A DNA stretch of 39,657 nucleotides, taken from the NCBI GenBank assembly GCA_947625065.1, contig CANQNB010000002.1:1-39657 (forward strand), read 5' to 3'. Each line of letters begins with the position of its first letter. Positions within the stretch are counted from its first letter, which is position 1. The notes under the pieces are model-generated. The model did no database searches. It was not told the origin of the DNA and saw nothing but the letters and a program-made list of their open reading frames with translations. Positions 1 through 8,426 of the stretch are shown here, piece by piece. The translations under genes and the position numbers were made by a program. This DNA is from an uncultured Clostridia bacterium. Its GTDB lineage: Bacteria > Bacillota > Clostridia > Christensenellales > Borkfalkiaceae.

Positions 1-851
1 TCCGCGTTAAATTCCTTCCAATAATACTCTTTGAGGAAGCGTTTGAGCCCCTCCGAGTCGACATAGCGGGTGATCTCCCCGTGTTTGACGACGGAGACGA
101 TGCCCGTCTCCTCGGAGACGATGATGGTGGAGACGTCGGCAACCTCGGTGATGCCGATGCCCGCGCGGTGGCGGGTGCCGTAGTCCTTGGGGAAGTCGCG
201 CTCCGTGAGCGGCAAGAAGCACCCCGCCGCCTGGATCTTGTCGCCGTAGATGATCATTGCCCCGTCGTGCAGGGGCGCCTTGGGGATGAAGATGCCCTCG
301 ATGAGCTGGCTGGAGATCTGCGCGTTGAGGGTGACGCCGCTCTCGAGGATCTCCTTGGGCAGGTTGCCGTTGGAGAGGACGATGAGGGCGCCGATGTCGC
401 TCTTCGAAAGGTTCTGCACCGCCTTGACGATGCCCGTCACGTACACATCCGCACGCGCGGCGACGGCGGTCATCTTTGCGGTGTTCGCGGTGGATGCCGT
501 CTTCGGGGCGCGGCGCTTTCCCGCGTTCCAGATGTGCCGCCTGATCTCCACGTTGAAGAGGAGCAAAAAGAAGAGGGACAGCAGCAAAAAGAAGATGAAA
601 AACGCCATCGCCGTGAACCGCACGGAGAAGAGGGAGATCACCCCCATCGCGGCGAGAAGCGCCACATAGACGAGGATGAACCGTTTTGCGTTGTTTTCCC
701 AGAGGGTACGGAAGACGACAAACACGATGACGGCGCAGAGAAGCGCTTCGACGATGACGATCCACTCGAAGTTGGTAAAGACCGATTTGATCCCCTCCCA
801 CACCTCGGCGGGCGTACGCATGCCGGCTTCCAGAATGGTTTGATACATCAT
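1..851 (-). CDS. cdaA: Diadenylate cyclase CdaA (C-terminus runs off window)
   Basis: Minus-frame reading gives MMYQTILEAGMRTPAEVWEGIKSVFTNFEW...SDIGALIVLSNGNLPKEILESGVTLNAQISSQLIEGIFIPKAPLHDGAMIIYGDKIQAAGCFLPLTER...GTRHRAGIGITEVADVSTIIVSEETGIVS; DGA and RHRAG DAC-domain motifs. Not in the ORF track because it is edge-truncated. Confidence 0.93.
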   Translation of the reverse strand, partial: MMYQTILEAGMRTPAEVWEGIKSVFTNFEWIVIVEALLCAVIVFVVFRTLWENNAKRFILVYVALLAAMGVISLFSVRFTAMAFFIFFLLLSLFFLLLFNVEIRRHIWNAGKRRAPKTASTANTAKMTAVAARADVYVTGIVKAVQNLSKSDIGALIVLSNGNLPKEILESGVTLNAQISSQLIEGIFIPKAPLHDGAMIIYGDKIQAAGCFLPLTERDFPKDYGTRHRAGIGITEVADVSTIIVSEETGIVSVVKHGEITRYVDSEGLKRFLKEYYWKEFNA

Positions 852-881
852 GGCAGACCCCTTTCTTCCCTTATCGACTCT

Positions 882-910
882 ATTATATCCGTTTCGCGCG
901 AAAAATGCAA
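882..910 (-). promoter_or_regulatory. Sigma-A-like promoter for cdaA (TTGCAT-N17-TATAAT)
   Basis: Minus strand: -35 TTGCAT (905-910), 17-nt spacer, -10 TATAAT (882-887), about 30 nt upstream of the start codon. Confidence 0.65.
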
Positions 911-934
911 AGCATTTTCCCCACGGCAGGGCGT

Positions 935-1921
935 TCAACCGAAAAATATTTTTGCGACCGCGCCGGAGAGCGCCCCCGATTTGGAATAGACGCCGCTGCG
1001 CATCCCCGCAGAGAGGGAATACAGCTCGAGATAGAGCGTCTTTGCGCGCCCCGCTCCAAGCCTCGCGAGCGCCTCGCGGTTCTTCTTGACGGGGTAGGGC
1101 TTCATGCCGAGCGCAGAGGCGATTTCCCCGTCCGTGCCCCGCATCCCCGCGATCTCGCTCAGGACGCGGAAGTGGGAGGTGAGGGCGGCGAGGGCGGCGT
1201 TTTCGTCATATCCCTTCTCCATGAGGTCGTGCAGGATCTCGCTGAAGGCAGACCTGTTCCCCCGTGCCACGGCGTCGGTGAGCTCATACAGCTTGCAGTC
1301 GACGTCCTTTGCGACATACTCCTCCACCACCGCACGGGTGATGCGCCCCCCTTCGCCGAGCATGCCCGCAAGTTTCTTCACCTCGAGGCTCATGCGCGCG
1401 GCGTCGAGGTTGCAATACTGCACCATGATGCTCGCGGCGTCGCCGTCGATGGTGACCTGCGCCCTCTTCGCAACGCCGTACAGCCAGCGTTCGAGCATCT
1501 CGGGCTCCTCTTTGGAGCAATCCACATAGACGATCCCGCTCTTGCGTTTGAGGTCGACCCCCCGCTTGCCGCCGCCCGCGTTCACGATGAGCAGCACCGT
1601 CGTCTCGCAGGGCGAAGAAGCATACCCCTTCAGGTGCTGTTCCCACTCCCGTTCGGTGGGGTAGAATTCGTAGATGCGGACGATGCGCTTCGCGTCGAAG
1701 AAGGGCATGGTATACAGCTCCGCGGTGAGGGCGGAGAGTTTTTCCCCCTTGACCGCCTCCCCCTCGTAGCGCACGTCGTTGAGGGAAGGCTGCATGAGGG
1801 CGCATGCCTCGCGGATGGCGCGCACGGCATGGTCGCGGAAGTAAGCCTCCTCCCCCTCGATGAGATAGATGGGGGCGACCCCCTCCTCTTTGAGCGTCTT
1901 TGCGAGTTGAACGAATTTCAT
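935..1921 (-). CDS. holA: DNA polymerase III subunit delta
   Basis: MKFVQLAKTLKEEGVAPIYLIEGEEAYFRDHAVRAIREAC... HolA-like; ATG at 1921 overlaps the comEC stop by 4 nt. Confidence 0.9.
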   Translation of the reverse strand: MKFVQLAKTLKEEGVAPIYLIEGEEAYFRDHAVRAIREACALMQPSLNDVRYEGEAVKGEKLSALTAELYTMPFFDAKRIVRIYEFYPTEREWEQHLKGYASSPCETTVLLIVNAGGGKRGVDLKRKSGIVYVDCSKEEPEMLERWLYGVAKRAQVTIDGDAASIMVQYCNLDAARMSLEVKKLAGMLGEGGRITRAVVEEYVAKDVDCKLYELTDAVARGNRSAFSEILHDLMEKGYDENAALAALTSHFRVLSEIAGMRGTDGEIASALGMKPYPVKKNREALARLGAGRAKTLYLELYSLSAGMRSGVYSKSGALSGAVAKIFFG

Positions 1922-3909
1922 AGCGTCTTGATTATACCATGCGCGAAGGAAAATTTCAAGCCCCCGCAGGAGGAATCGACAAAGAAATCGGCGCCGACGG
2001 GCTCGGTCTTTTGGAAGGAGAAGCAGATGACCACCCCCTCCGCCGTGAGCGTGAGCACATCCCGCGAGGCGAAGCGGAAGGTCATGCCGCCGAGCTCGAC
2101 GCAGTCGGAGAAAACCACGGGCGTGTCGCGCAGCCCCGTCGGGATCTCCTCTTTGAGGTAGATGCGCTCCGTGTCGAGGGGCATGGCGTGGTTGAGCCCG
2201 TCCTGCCCGTTCTCCGAGAGCACGAACACGGCATCGAGCGTCCCGCCGTACCGGTGGGAGAGCATGGCTTCGCAGTCGCGGGTGCGCATGCCTCCGTCGA
2301 TGACGAGCACATTGGCTTGCGGCGTGCGGATGAGCGCGGCGGCGCCGTCGTCGGTGGCGGAGACGTACACCCTTCCGCCCGAGATCACGGCGTTTTCGTT
2401 CGCCACGGAGAGGGCAAACACGCAGGCAAGGAGCACGAGGGTCCCCGTGCGAAGCAGCCTCCCCATGCGGAAGCGTTCGGAGAGCAAACAGAGGGCGATG
2501 AGGTAAATGACCCCACCCATGCCCAAGGAGAACCCCGTCAGAACGAAGGAGAAGTCGGCAATGGAGAACACCCACGCAAAGAGGGAGAGCAGCCCCTTGG
2601 GCGCCAGTAAAAGAACGCCCGCCGCCGGCGGAATGATGAGAGAAAGGGCGGAGCAGAGCAGCACGGTCAGGAAGAGAAGGGGAAGGGCGGGGATGAGCAC
2701 GAGGTTGAGCAGAAAACCCCACAGGGAGAAGAAGCCAAACTGTTCGAGCAGGATGGGGAAGGTGAAGAGCTGCACGGAGAGATTCGCCGAGAGATACTCG
2801 GAGAGAAAGCGCGGAAAGTGCGGGATCTTTTTCAACAGGCGGGAGAGGCTCCCCGCAAAGAGGGCGAGTCCGAGGCAGGCGCCGAAGGAGAGGCGGAACC
2901 CGCTCGAGAGCCAATCGGCGGGGCGGACGAGAAGAACGGCGATCGCCGCGAGGGAAACGGATTGGAGAAAGTCGTATTTCCTGCCGAGATTGCGGTATCC
3001 GCCGAGGATGAGGCACATGATGAGCGCCCGCACCGAGGAGACGGTGAAGGAGCAGAAGACGGTATAGAGCAGGGCGAGGGCTGCCGCAGGGAAGTATGCC
3101 TTCCGCCCGAGCGGCTTAAAGAGAAGGAGGACGGCGGAGAAGAGGATGCCGATGTGCAGCCCCGAGACGGCGAAGATGTGCGCGACCCCGCCCGCGCGCA
3201 CCTCGGTGATGAGCCCCGTGTCGATGCCGCCCGAGTTGCCCGTCAGAAGGGCGTAGGCGATCTCCGCCTGCACGCCGCCCATATGGTCGGTGAGGGTGTC
3301 GTAGAGCCTGCCGTTGAGCCGCAGAAAGACGTTCTTCGACGTCCCCACCTTTTTGTAGTCCACGCTCGAAACGTGATAGCGGATGTCGCTGTAAAATTGG
3401 TATTCCGAGTCCCCTTTCGCGGACATGGGTAGCCCGTTTGCTGTCACGTTGGCGGTGAAGTAGACGATGTCCCCCGGGCGGGCGTCCTCCGAATTGAGGC
3501 TGACGCTCAGTTTCCCGCCCACGTTTTCGCCGTCGAAGGAAAGGTCGGAGAGGACGGCGCTCGTGTAGCCCTTCTGCACCGTGAAGGAGACCACCGTCCC
3601 CTCGACGGCATACCGCCCGCTCTCCTTGACGCTCTGATAGCGGCGCACGCTGAGGAAGGCGCCAAGATAGCCGGCGCCCGCAAAGACCGCCACGCAGAGG
3701 AGGATGGCGCACAGCCGCCATTTGGAGAAGGGAACGAGCCCCGCCGCGAGGAGGATCGCGAGCAAGCAAAAGTCCGAGGGCACGATGCCCCCGAACGTGA
3801 TGCGGTAACATAAAAAGATGCCGAAGACCAGCCCGAGCGCGCAGAAAAGAAAGACGCGGAAGTTGATGCGCGGCAATTTCTTCTGTTTCTCCCCCTCTTC
3901 CTGCTGCAT
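1918..3909 (-). CDS. comEC: ComEC/Rec2 family DNA internalization competence protein
   Basis: 663 aa multi-TM protein with GGVAHIFAVSGLHIGILFSAVLLL (competence domain motif) and a C-terminal metallo-beta-lactamase-like region. Confidence 0.9.
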   Translation of the reverse strand: MQQEEGEKQKKLPRINFRVFLFCALGLVFGIFLCYRITFGGIVPSDFCLLAILLAAGLVPFSKWRLCAILLCVAVFAGAGYLGAFLSVRRYQSVKESGRYAVEGTVVSFTVQKGYTSAVLSDLSFDGENVGGKLSVSLNSEDARPGDIVYFTANVTANGLPMSAKGDSEYQFYSDIRYHVSSVDYKKVGTSKNVFLRLNGRLYDTLTDHMGGVQAEIAYALLTGNSGGIDTGLITEVRAGGVAHIFAVSGLHIGILFSAVLLLFKPLGRKAYFPAAALALLYTVFCSFTVSSVRALIMCLILGGYRNLGRKYDFLQSVSLAAIAVLLVRPADWLSSGFRLSFGACLGLALFAGSLSRLLKKIPHFPRFLSEYLSANLSVQLFTFPILLEQFGFFSLWGFLLNLVLIPALPLLFLTVLLCSALSLIIPPAAGVLLLAPKGLLSLFAWVFSIADFSFVLTGFSLGMGGVIYLIALCLLSERFRMGRLLRTGTLVLLACVFALSVANENAVISGGRVYVSATDDGAAALIRTPQANVLVIDGGMRTRDCEAMLSHRYGGTLDAVFVLSENGQDGLNHAMPLDTERIYLKEEIPTGLRDTPVVFSDCVELGGMTFRFASRDVLTLTAEGVVICFSFQKTEPVGADFFVDSSCGGLKFSFAHGIIKTL

Positions 3910-3952
3910 GGCTTTCTCCTGTGTGCCTGCGCGAAATGGCGCCCGTTTTCAA

Positions 3953-3978
3953 AAAGAGCTCCCCGCGGGGAGCTCTTT
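3953..3978 (-). terminator. Intrinsic terminator after pnp
   Basis: Perfect 26-nt palindrome AAAGAGCTCCCCGCGGGGAGCTCTTT just 3' of pnp. Confidence 0.75.
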
Positions 3979-3993
3979 CGTTGCGGTCCTCTC

Positions 3994-6090
3994 TTACGAA
4001 AGTTTTTCGATGAGTCTGAAATCGATGCCCTTCTCGCCGATCTTGATGATCTTGACCTTGACCACGTCGCCGATGGAGAGCACGTCCTCCACCTTCTCGA
4101 CGCGCTGCTCGGACAGCTTGGAGATGTGGATCATGCCGTCCTTGCCGGGCGCAAATTCGACGAACGCACCCATGGTGGAGAGGATCCTCACGACGCGCCC
4201 GATGAACAGGTCGCCCACTTCGGGATCGTGCACGATGCTCTCGATGATCGCCTTGGCTTTGAGCGCAGCCTCGCTGTCGCCGAAGGAGGCGATGCAGACG
4301 GTGCCGTCGTCCTCGATGTCGATCTTGGTGCCCGTCTCCGCGATGATCGAATTGATGACCTTGCCCTGCTTGCCGACAACGTCGCCGATCTTCTCGGGGT
4401 CGATGCGGAAGAAGATGATGCGGGGCGCATACTTGGAGAGTTCGGGGCGCACCTCGGGCACGCATGCGAGCATTTTGGAGAGGATGTACTCCCGCCCTTC
4501 GTTCGCCTGCTCGATCGCCGTGTGCATGATCTCCTCGGAGATGCCCTTGATCTTGATGTCCATCTGGATGGCGGTGATGCCCTTCTTCGTGCCTGCGACC
4601 TTAAAGTCCATGTCGCCGAGGAAGTCTTCGAGCCCCTGAATATCCGTCATGACGCGGAACTCACCCGTCTCCTGGTTCTTGATGAGCCCCATCGCGACGC
4701 CCGCAACGGGGGCCTTGATGGGAACGCCCGCATCCATGAGCGCCATCGTCGAGCCGCAGACCGATGCCATCGACGAAGACCCGTTGGACGAGAGGATGTC
4801 GTTGACGACACGGATGGCGTAAGGGAACTCCTCAACGGGAGGGATGACGGGCTCGAGTGCACGCTCTGCGAGGGCACCATGTCCGATCTCACGGCGTCCG
4901 GGGCTGCGGAGCGCCTTCGCTTCGCCCGTGCAGTAGCCGGGGAAGTTGTATTGGTGCATGTACCTCTTCTCGGTCTCGTCGTCGAGCCCTTCGAGCTTCT
5001 GTGCGGCGGCGAGCATGTCGAGGGTGCAGGTCGTGAGGGTCTGCGTCTGCCCTCTCGTGAACACGGCGCTGCCGTGCGCGCGGGGAAGTACGCTCCTCTC
5101 GCACCAGATGGGACGGATGTCCTTGAGCCCTCTGCCGTCGGGGCGGATGCCCTTGTCGAAGATCTTCGCGCGCACCTTCTCCTTCGTGAGGTAGTAGACG
5201 GAATCGTTGATCTCCCTCGTCTTGTCGGGGAAGATGTCTTTGAAGTGTTCGAGCACTTCTGCGCCGACCTGGTCCTGCCGCGCCTGCCTCTCCTGACGGT
5301 CAAAGGTGTCGAGCGCCCAGTCGAGCTTGTCGCTCGCGAATTCGCGGACGGCGGCGTCGATGTCTTCGGGGATGTGGTAGAGCTCGATCTCCCGCTTGGG
5401 CTTGCCGACCGCGGGGACGATGACGTCCTCGATGTAGCGGCAGATCTTGGCGATCTCGTTCTGACCGAACATGATCGCGCCGACCATCTCATCGTTCGAG
5501 ACCTCGTTCGCGCCCGCCTCGATCATGAGGATGGCGTCCTTCGTGCCGGCGAGGTTGAGGTGGATGCTGCTCGCCTTGCGCTGTGCGGCATCGGGGTTGA
5601 TGACGTATTGCCCGTCCACGAGCCCGACGACGACCGACCCTGTGGGACCCGCCCACGGGATGTCGGAGATCGCAAGCGCGATGGAGGAGCCCACCATGGC
5701 GAGGGGCTCGGGTGCGACATCGGGCTCAACGGAGAGCGCGGTCGCGATGACGACGACGTCGTTGAACAGTCCCTTCGGGAAGAGGGGACGGAGCGGTCTG
5801 TCGATGAGGCGGGAGGTCAAGATCGCCTTGTCCGAAGCTCTCCCCTCCCTTCTCTTGAATCCGCCCGGGATCTTGCCGACGGCGTACATCTTCTCCTCAT
5901 AGTCCACCTGAAGAGGGAAGAAGTCCATGCCCTCGCGGGGCTTTTCGGACATACAGACGTTGACCATGACGGCGGTCTCGCCGCAGCGGACGACGCAGCT
6001 GCCGTTCGTCTGTTCGGCATATTTGCCCGTCTCGACGACGACCTGCTTCCCGCCGATCTCAAATTGGAATTCTCTGTAGTTTGGTGTCAT
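3994..6090 (-). CDS. pnp: Polyribonucleotide nucleotidyltransferase (PNPase)
   Basis: 698 aa with two RNase PH domains plus KH (IGDVVGKQGKVINSIIAETGTKIDIEDDGTV) and S1 (GDLFIGRVVRILSTMGAFVEFAPGKDGMIHIS). Confidence 0.97.
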   Translation of the reverse strand: MTPNYREFQFEIGGKQVVVETGKYAEQTNGSCVVRCGETAVMVNVCMSEKPREGMDFFPLQVDYEEKMYAVGKIPGGFKRREGRASDKAILTSRLIDRPLRPLFPKGLFNDVVVIATALSVEPDVAPEPLAMVGSSIALAISDIPWAGPTGSVVVGLVDGQYVINPDAAQRKASSIHLNLAGTKDAILMIEAGANEVSNDEMVGAIMFGQNEIAKICRYIEDVIVPAVGKPKREIELYHIPEDIDAAVREFASDKLDWALDTFDRQERQARQDQVGAEVLEHFKDIFPDKTREINDSVYYLTKEKVRAKIFDKGIRPDGRGLKDIRPIWCERSVLPRAHGSAVFTRGQTQTLTTCTLDMLAAAQKLEGLDDETEKRYMHQYNFPGYCTGEAKALRSPGRREIGHGALAERALEPVIPPVEEFPYAIRVVNDILSSNGSSSMASVCGSTMALMDAGVPIKAPVAGVAMGLIKNQETGEFRVMTDIQGLEDFLGDMDFKVAGTKKGITAIQMDIKIKGISEEIMHTAIEQANEGREYILSKMLACVPEVRPELSKYAPRIIFFRIDPEKIGDVVGKQGKVINSIIAETGTKIDIEDDGTVCIASFGDSEAALKAKAIIESIVHDPEVGDLFIGRVVRILSTMGAFVEFAPGKDGMIHISKLSEQRVEKVEDVLSIGDVVKVKIIKIGEKGIDFRLIEKLS

Positions 6091-6183
6091 GTTTTTTCTC
6101 CTTATCTGCTCCTATTTCTTTGCCCCCGTGCCCCGTGGCATCGGGAAGCGATTTTCCTGCTTTCCGTGCATCTGCACGAAAAA

Positions 6184-6204
6184 AGGGCGGATTGACCCCG
6201 CCCT
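6184..6204 (-). terminator. Hairpin terminator after rpsO
   Basis: Minus strand AGGGCGG-N7-CCGCCCT followed by TTTTCG. Confidence 0.6.
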
Positions 6205-6214
6205 CTTCTGCCTG

Positions 6215-6469
6215 TTACTTACGGAGACCGAGCTTCTCGACAATGGCTCTGTAACGCTCGATGTCCTTCGCCTTGAGGTAGTCCAAAAGACCGCGACGCT
6301 TCCCGACCATCTTCAAAAGACCGCGGCGGGAATGATTGTCGTGCTTATGCTCTTTGAGGTGCTCGTTGAGGTGGTTGATGCGCTCGGTGAGGAGTGCGAT
6401 CTGGACCTCGGGAGAGCCGGTGTCCCCCTCGTGCTGGGCATAAGTGGCGATGATTTCGTTCTTTTCCAT
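6215..6469 (-). CDS. rpsO: 30S ribosomal protein S15
   Basis: 84 aa: [84 protein letters not shown]; upstream of pnp. Confidence 0.98.
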   Translation of the reverse strand: MEKNEIIATYAQHEGDTGSPEVQIALLTERINHLNEHLKEHKHDNHSRRGLLKMVGKRRGLLDYLKAKDIERYRAIVEKLGLRK

Positions 6470-6564
6470 TTGCGTTTATCCTCCTATGGAATTTGCCGGT
6501 TTGCGGCATGACGCGTGCGCCAAGAGATGCGTGGAGGGCGCAATTCCTCGCGCACGTCTTCCAT

Positions 6565-6593
6565 AGGATACCATATTTCGGAGGATATGTCAA
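6565..6593 (-). promoter_or_regulatory. Sigma-A-like promoter for rpsO-pnp (TTGACA-N17-TATCCT)
   Basis: Minus strand TTGACA (6588-6593), 17-nt spacer, TATCCT (6565-6570); leaves a roughly 90-nt leader before rpsO. Confidence 0.65.
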
Positions 6594-6639
6594 AGGATTT
6601 TGCCCGCCCCGCCGATTTTTCTCAAAGATTTTTCTGTGC

Positions 6640-7275
6640 GCCCTTGGCTCCACCTCCGCGTCATCCTGTCCGCGCGCACTATTGTCTACTAAGCGCGACA
6701 CGAGCCGTAGGCGAAGTAGCGTAGCGAAGGATCCCGAAGTACGAAGTCCGTCCCTTGGCTCCACCTCTGGGGGAGCTGTCACGCTGCCCTTGCGTGACTG
6801 AGGGGGGGTCGAAGTCCGTCCTCATTCTAATCACGTCATGTTGAGCTTGTCGAAACATCACCTTATTATAAAACTGCGGTGACCCTTCGACAAGCTACTT
6901 CGCCTACGGCTCGTGTCGACCTTAGTTTACAATAGAAGCCTCGGTCGGACAGGGTGACGTAATTAGGAGCACGGGCAGGGTGACGCGATGAAATGCCCCC
7001 TCCCGAGGAGGGGGTAGGGGGGTGGGTACGAATCCTGAACTCGCCCCACCTCAGTCACTACGTGACAGCTCCTCCCACGGAGGCGCCATGGTCGCGCGTC
7101 CCCTGCCCTTCCCCTTATACCCGCGCGAGAAGGGATGCCGTACGGCAGGGCGGGGGTGCGTTCTAAATCACGTCATGTTGAGCGGAGCCCGCAGGGCGTA
7201 GTCGAAACATCACCTTATTTTTATATTGCGGTGACCCTTCGACGAGCTCAGGGTGACGAAAATAGAAGCCTCGGG
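6640..7275. repeat. Intergenic mosaic of palindromic/REP-like repeats
   Basis: Two copies of a unit CACGTCATGTTGAGC..TCGAAACATCACCTTA..GCGGTGACCCTTCGAC.AGCT..AATAGAAGCCTCGG (from about 6831 and about 7166), two inverted copies of GGGAGGAGCTGTCACG..GTGACTGAGG (about 6749-6808 and 7042-7095) and a 40-bp inverted repeat (6681-6720/6894-6933). Confidence 0.8.
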
Positions 7276-7326
7276 GTCGGTATGAGGGTCGTCTACCCCC
7301 GCCCTCCCCCAAAACACACGTAAAAT

Positions 7327-7352
7327 CCCCGCACCATGTCCGAGGTACGGGG
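7327..7352 (-). terminator. Intrinsic terminator for the 7366-7986 lipoprotein gene
   Basis: Minus strand CCCCGTACC-TCGGACAT-GGTGCGGGG followed by ATTTT; 9-bp stem with one G.U pair. Confidence 0.7.
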
Positions 7353-7365
7353 ATGTTTTTGTGAA

Positions 7366-7986
7366 TTATGCGCCCAACGCCGAATCAATCGCTTGCTGCA
7401 AAGAACTCGGCAGAGAATAACTTGTTGCTCCGAATTTGCTGAATGTAAATTCACCGGACGGAACGTGCTCGGCACGGTTTGTTTCGATTCCAATGTTCAC
7501 AACGACTTTGCGCCCTTTGATCGTCAACGTGCTATCGGAAAAGGTATATTTCCCTTGTTCATAAGCCCAATCAAGGAGCAAAACGCTTGTATAACCAAAC
7601 TTCTGCTGGAATTGATTCGGACCATTACCATTGCTTTCAAAACTACCGCCACTCGTCGAAATTGATGCCCTTCCTGCTCCTTTTCTCTCGTAAAAATCGA
7701 TCGAAGCATAACGATTTTCTCCGTTGATCACACCGAGATTGACATATGTTTGGTATATCGTACTTTTACTTGAAATACTTTCATATACGATGCAGTCGCC
7801 GTTGACGAGGTAATCTGAACCGCCGTTGACTTCGACCGTATAGTTGCAATTTTCTTTTATGTGCTGAAGAACCGCGTCCAGTCCATCCGATGCGAAGCTT
7901 TCGCCTGAACTTCCGCAAGCAGCGAGCGGCAAACACATAAGCATTACGGAAATCATAAGCCAGAACCATTGAAAAACTTTTTTCAT
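7366..7986 (-). CDS. Putative lipoprotein of unknown function
   Basis: 206 aa, lipobox LPLAACGSS, no recognised domain; RBS AAGGAG and perfect consensus promoter upstream; visibly lower GC than neighbours. Confidence 0.8.
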   Translation of the reverse strand: MKKVFQWFWLMISVMLMCLPLAACGSSGESFASDGLDAVLQHIKENCNYTVEVNGGSDYLVNGDCIVYESISSKSTIYQTYVNLGVINGENRYASIDFYERKGAGRASISTSGGSFESNGNGPNQFQQKFGYTSVLLLDWAYEQGKYTFSDSTLTIKGRKVVVNIGIETNRAEHVPSGEFTFSKFGATSYSLPSSLQQAIDSALGA

Positions 7987-8021
7987 CTTTTGTCTCCTTA
8001 TAAATTGTAGAATTGCCTATA

Positions 8022-8050
8022 ATTATAGTCCCCATTTTAGAAACTGTCAA
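8022..8050 (-). promoter_or_regulatory. Perfect consensus promoter TTGACA-N17-TATAAT driving the lipoprotein
   Basis: Minus strand TTGACA (8045-8050), 17-nt spacer, TATAAT (8022-8027). Confidence 0.85.
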
Positions 8051-8068
8051 GTGTATAGTCCCCATTTT
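8024..8068. repeat. Direct repeat TATAGTCCCCATTTT x2 (operator candidates)
   Basis: Identical 15-mers at 8024-8038 and 8054-8068, offset 30 nt; the first overlaps the -10/spacer, the second lies just beyond the -35 of the lipoprotein promoter. Confidence 0.75.
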
Positions 8069-8086
8069 TGATATTTTTTTCGTGAG

Positions 8087-8341
8087 ATGACCAATCAATT
8101 TGAAAAGAGATTAAAAGAATTGATCAAAGAAAGCGGAAAGATGCAGAAAGACATCTGTAACAACCTGCAAATTTCCAAACAGAAACTCTCTAAATGGAAA
8201 ACGGGCTACAGTGAGCCGAGCATGGACGACATCATCATGCTTGCCCTCTACTTTGACGTGACGAGCGACTATCTCTTGGGGCTGGAAGATGAGACGGGCG
8301 CGAAGACGGTCCCTGCAAGCGATTCGGGGAAGGACAAATAA
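8087..8341 (+). CDS. XRE-family helix-turn-helix transcriptional regulator
   Basis: 84 aa: ...MQKDICNNLQISKQKLSKWKTGYSEPSMDDIIMLALYFDVTSDYLLGLED, typical XRE HTH. Confidence 0.92.
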   Translation: MTNQFEKRLKELIKESGKMQKDICNNLQISKQKLSKWKTGYSEPSMDDIIMLALYFDVTSDYLLGLEDETGAKTVPASDSGKDK

Positions 8342-8351
8342 ACTTTATGGC

Positions 8352-8385
8352 GCGGCGGGGCGTGCACATGTGCACGCCCCGCCGC
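8352..8385 (+). terminator. Intrinsic terminator after the XRE gene
   Basis: Perfect 34-nt palindrome GCGGCGGGGCGTGCACATGTGCACGCCCCGCCGC followed by TTTT. Confidence 0.8.
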
Positions 8386-8426
8386 TTTTCCTTATAATAT
8401 ATAATATAAATTACACGCCGAAGTGA

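Noticed and set aside
4126-6195. 689-aa plus-strand ORF
   Set aside because: Antisense shadow of pnp, D/L/H-rich composition.
6679-7323. Small ORFs in the repeat mosaic (6679-6861 -, 7135-7323 +)
   Set aside because: They are translations of the REP-like repeats themselves.
7781-8098. 105-aa minus ORF across the XRE/lipoprotein intergenic
   Set aside because: Its N-terminus (KMGTIHLTVSKMGTII) is translation of the operator-like direct repeats, and it overlaps the better-supported lipoprotein frame.
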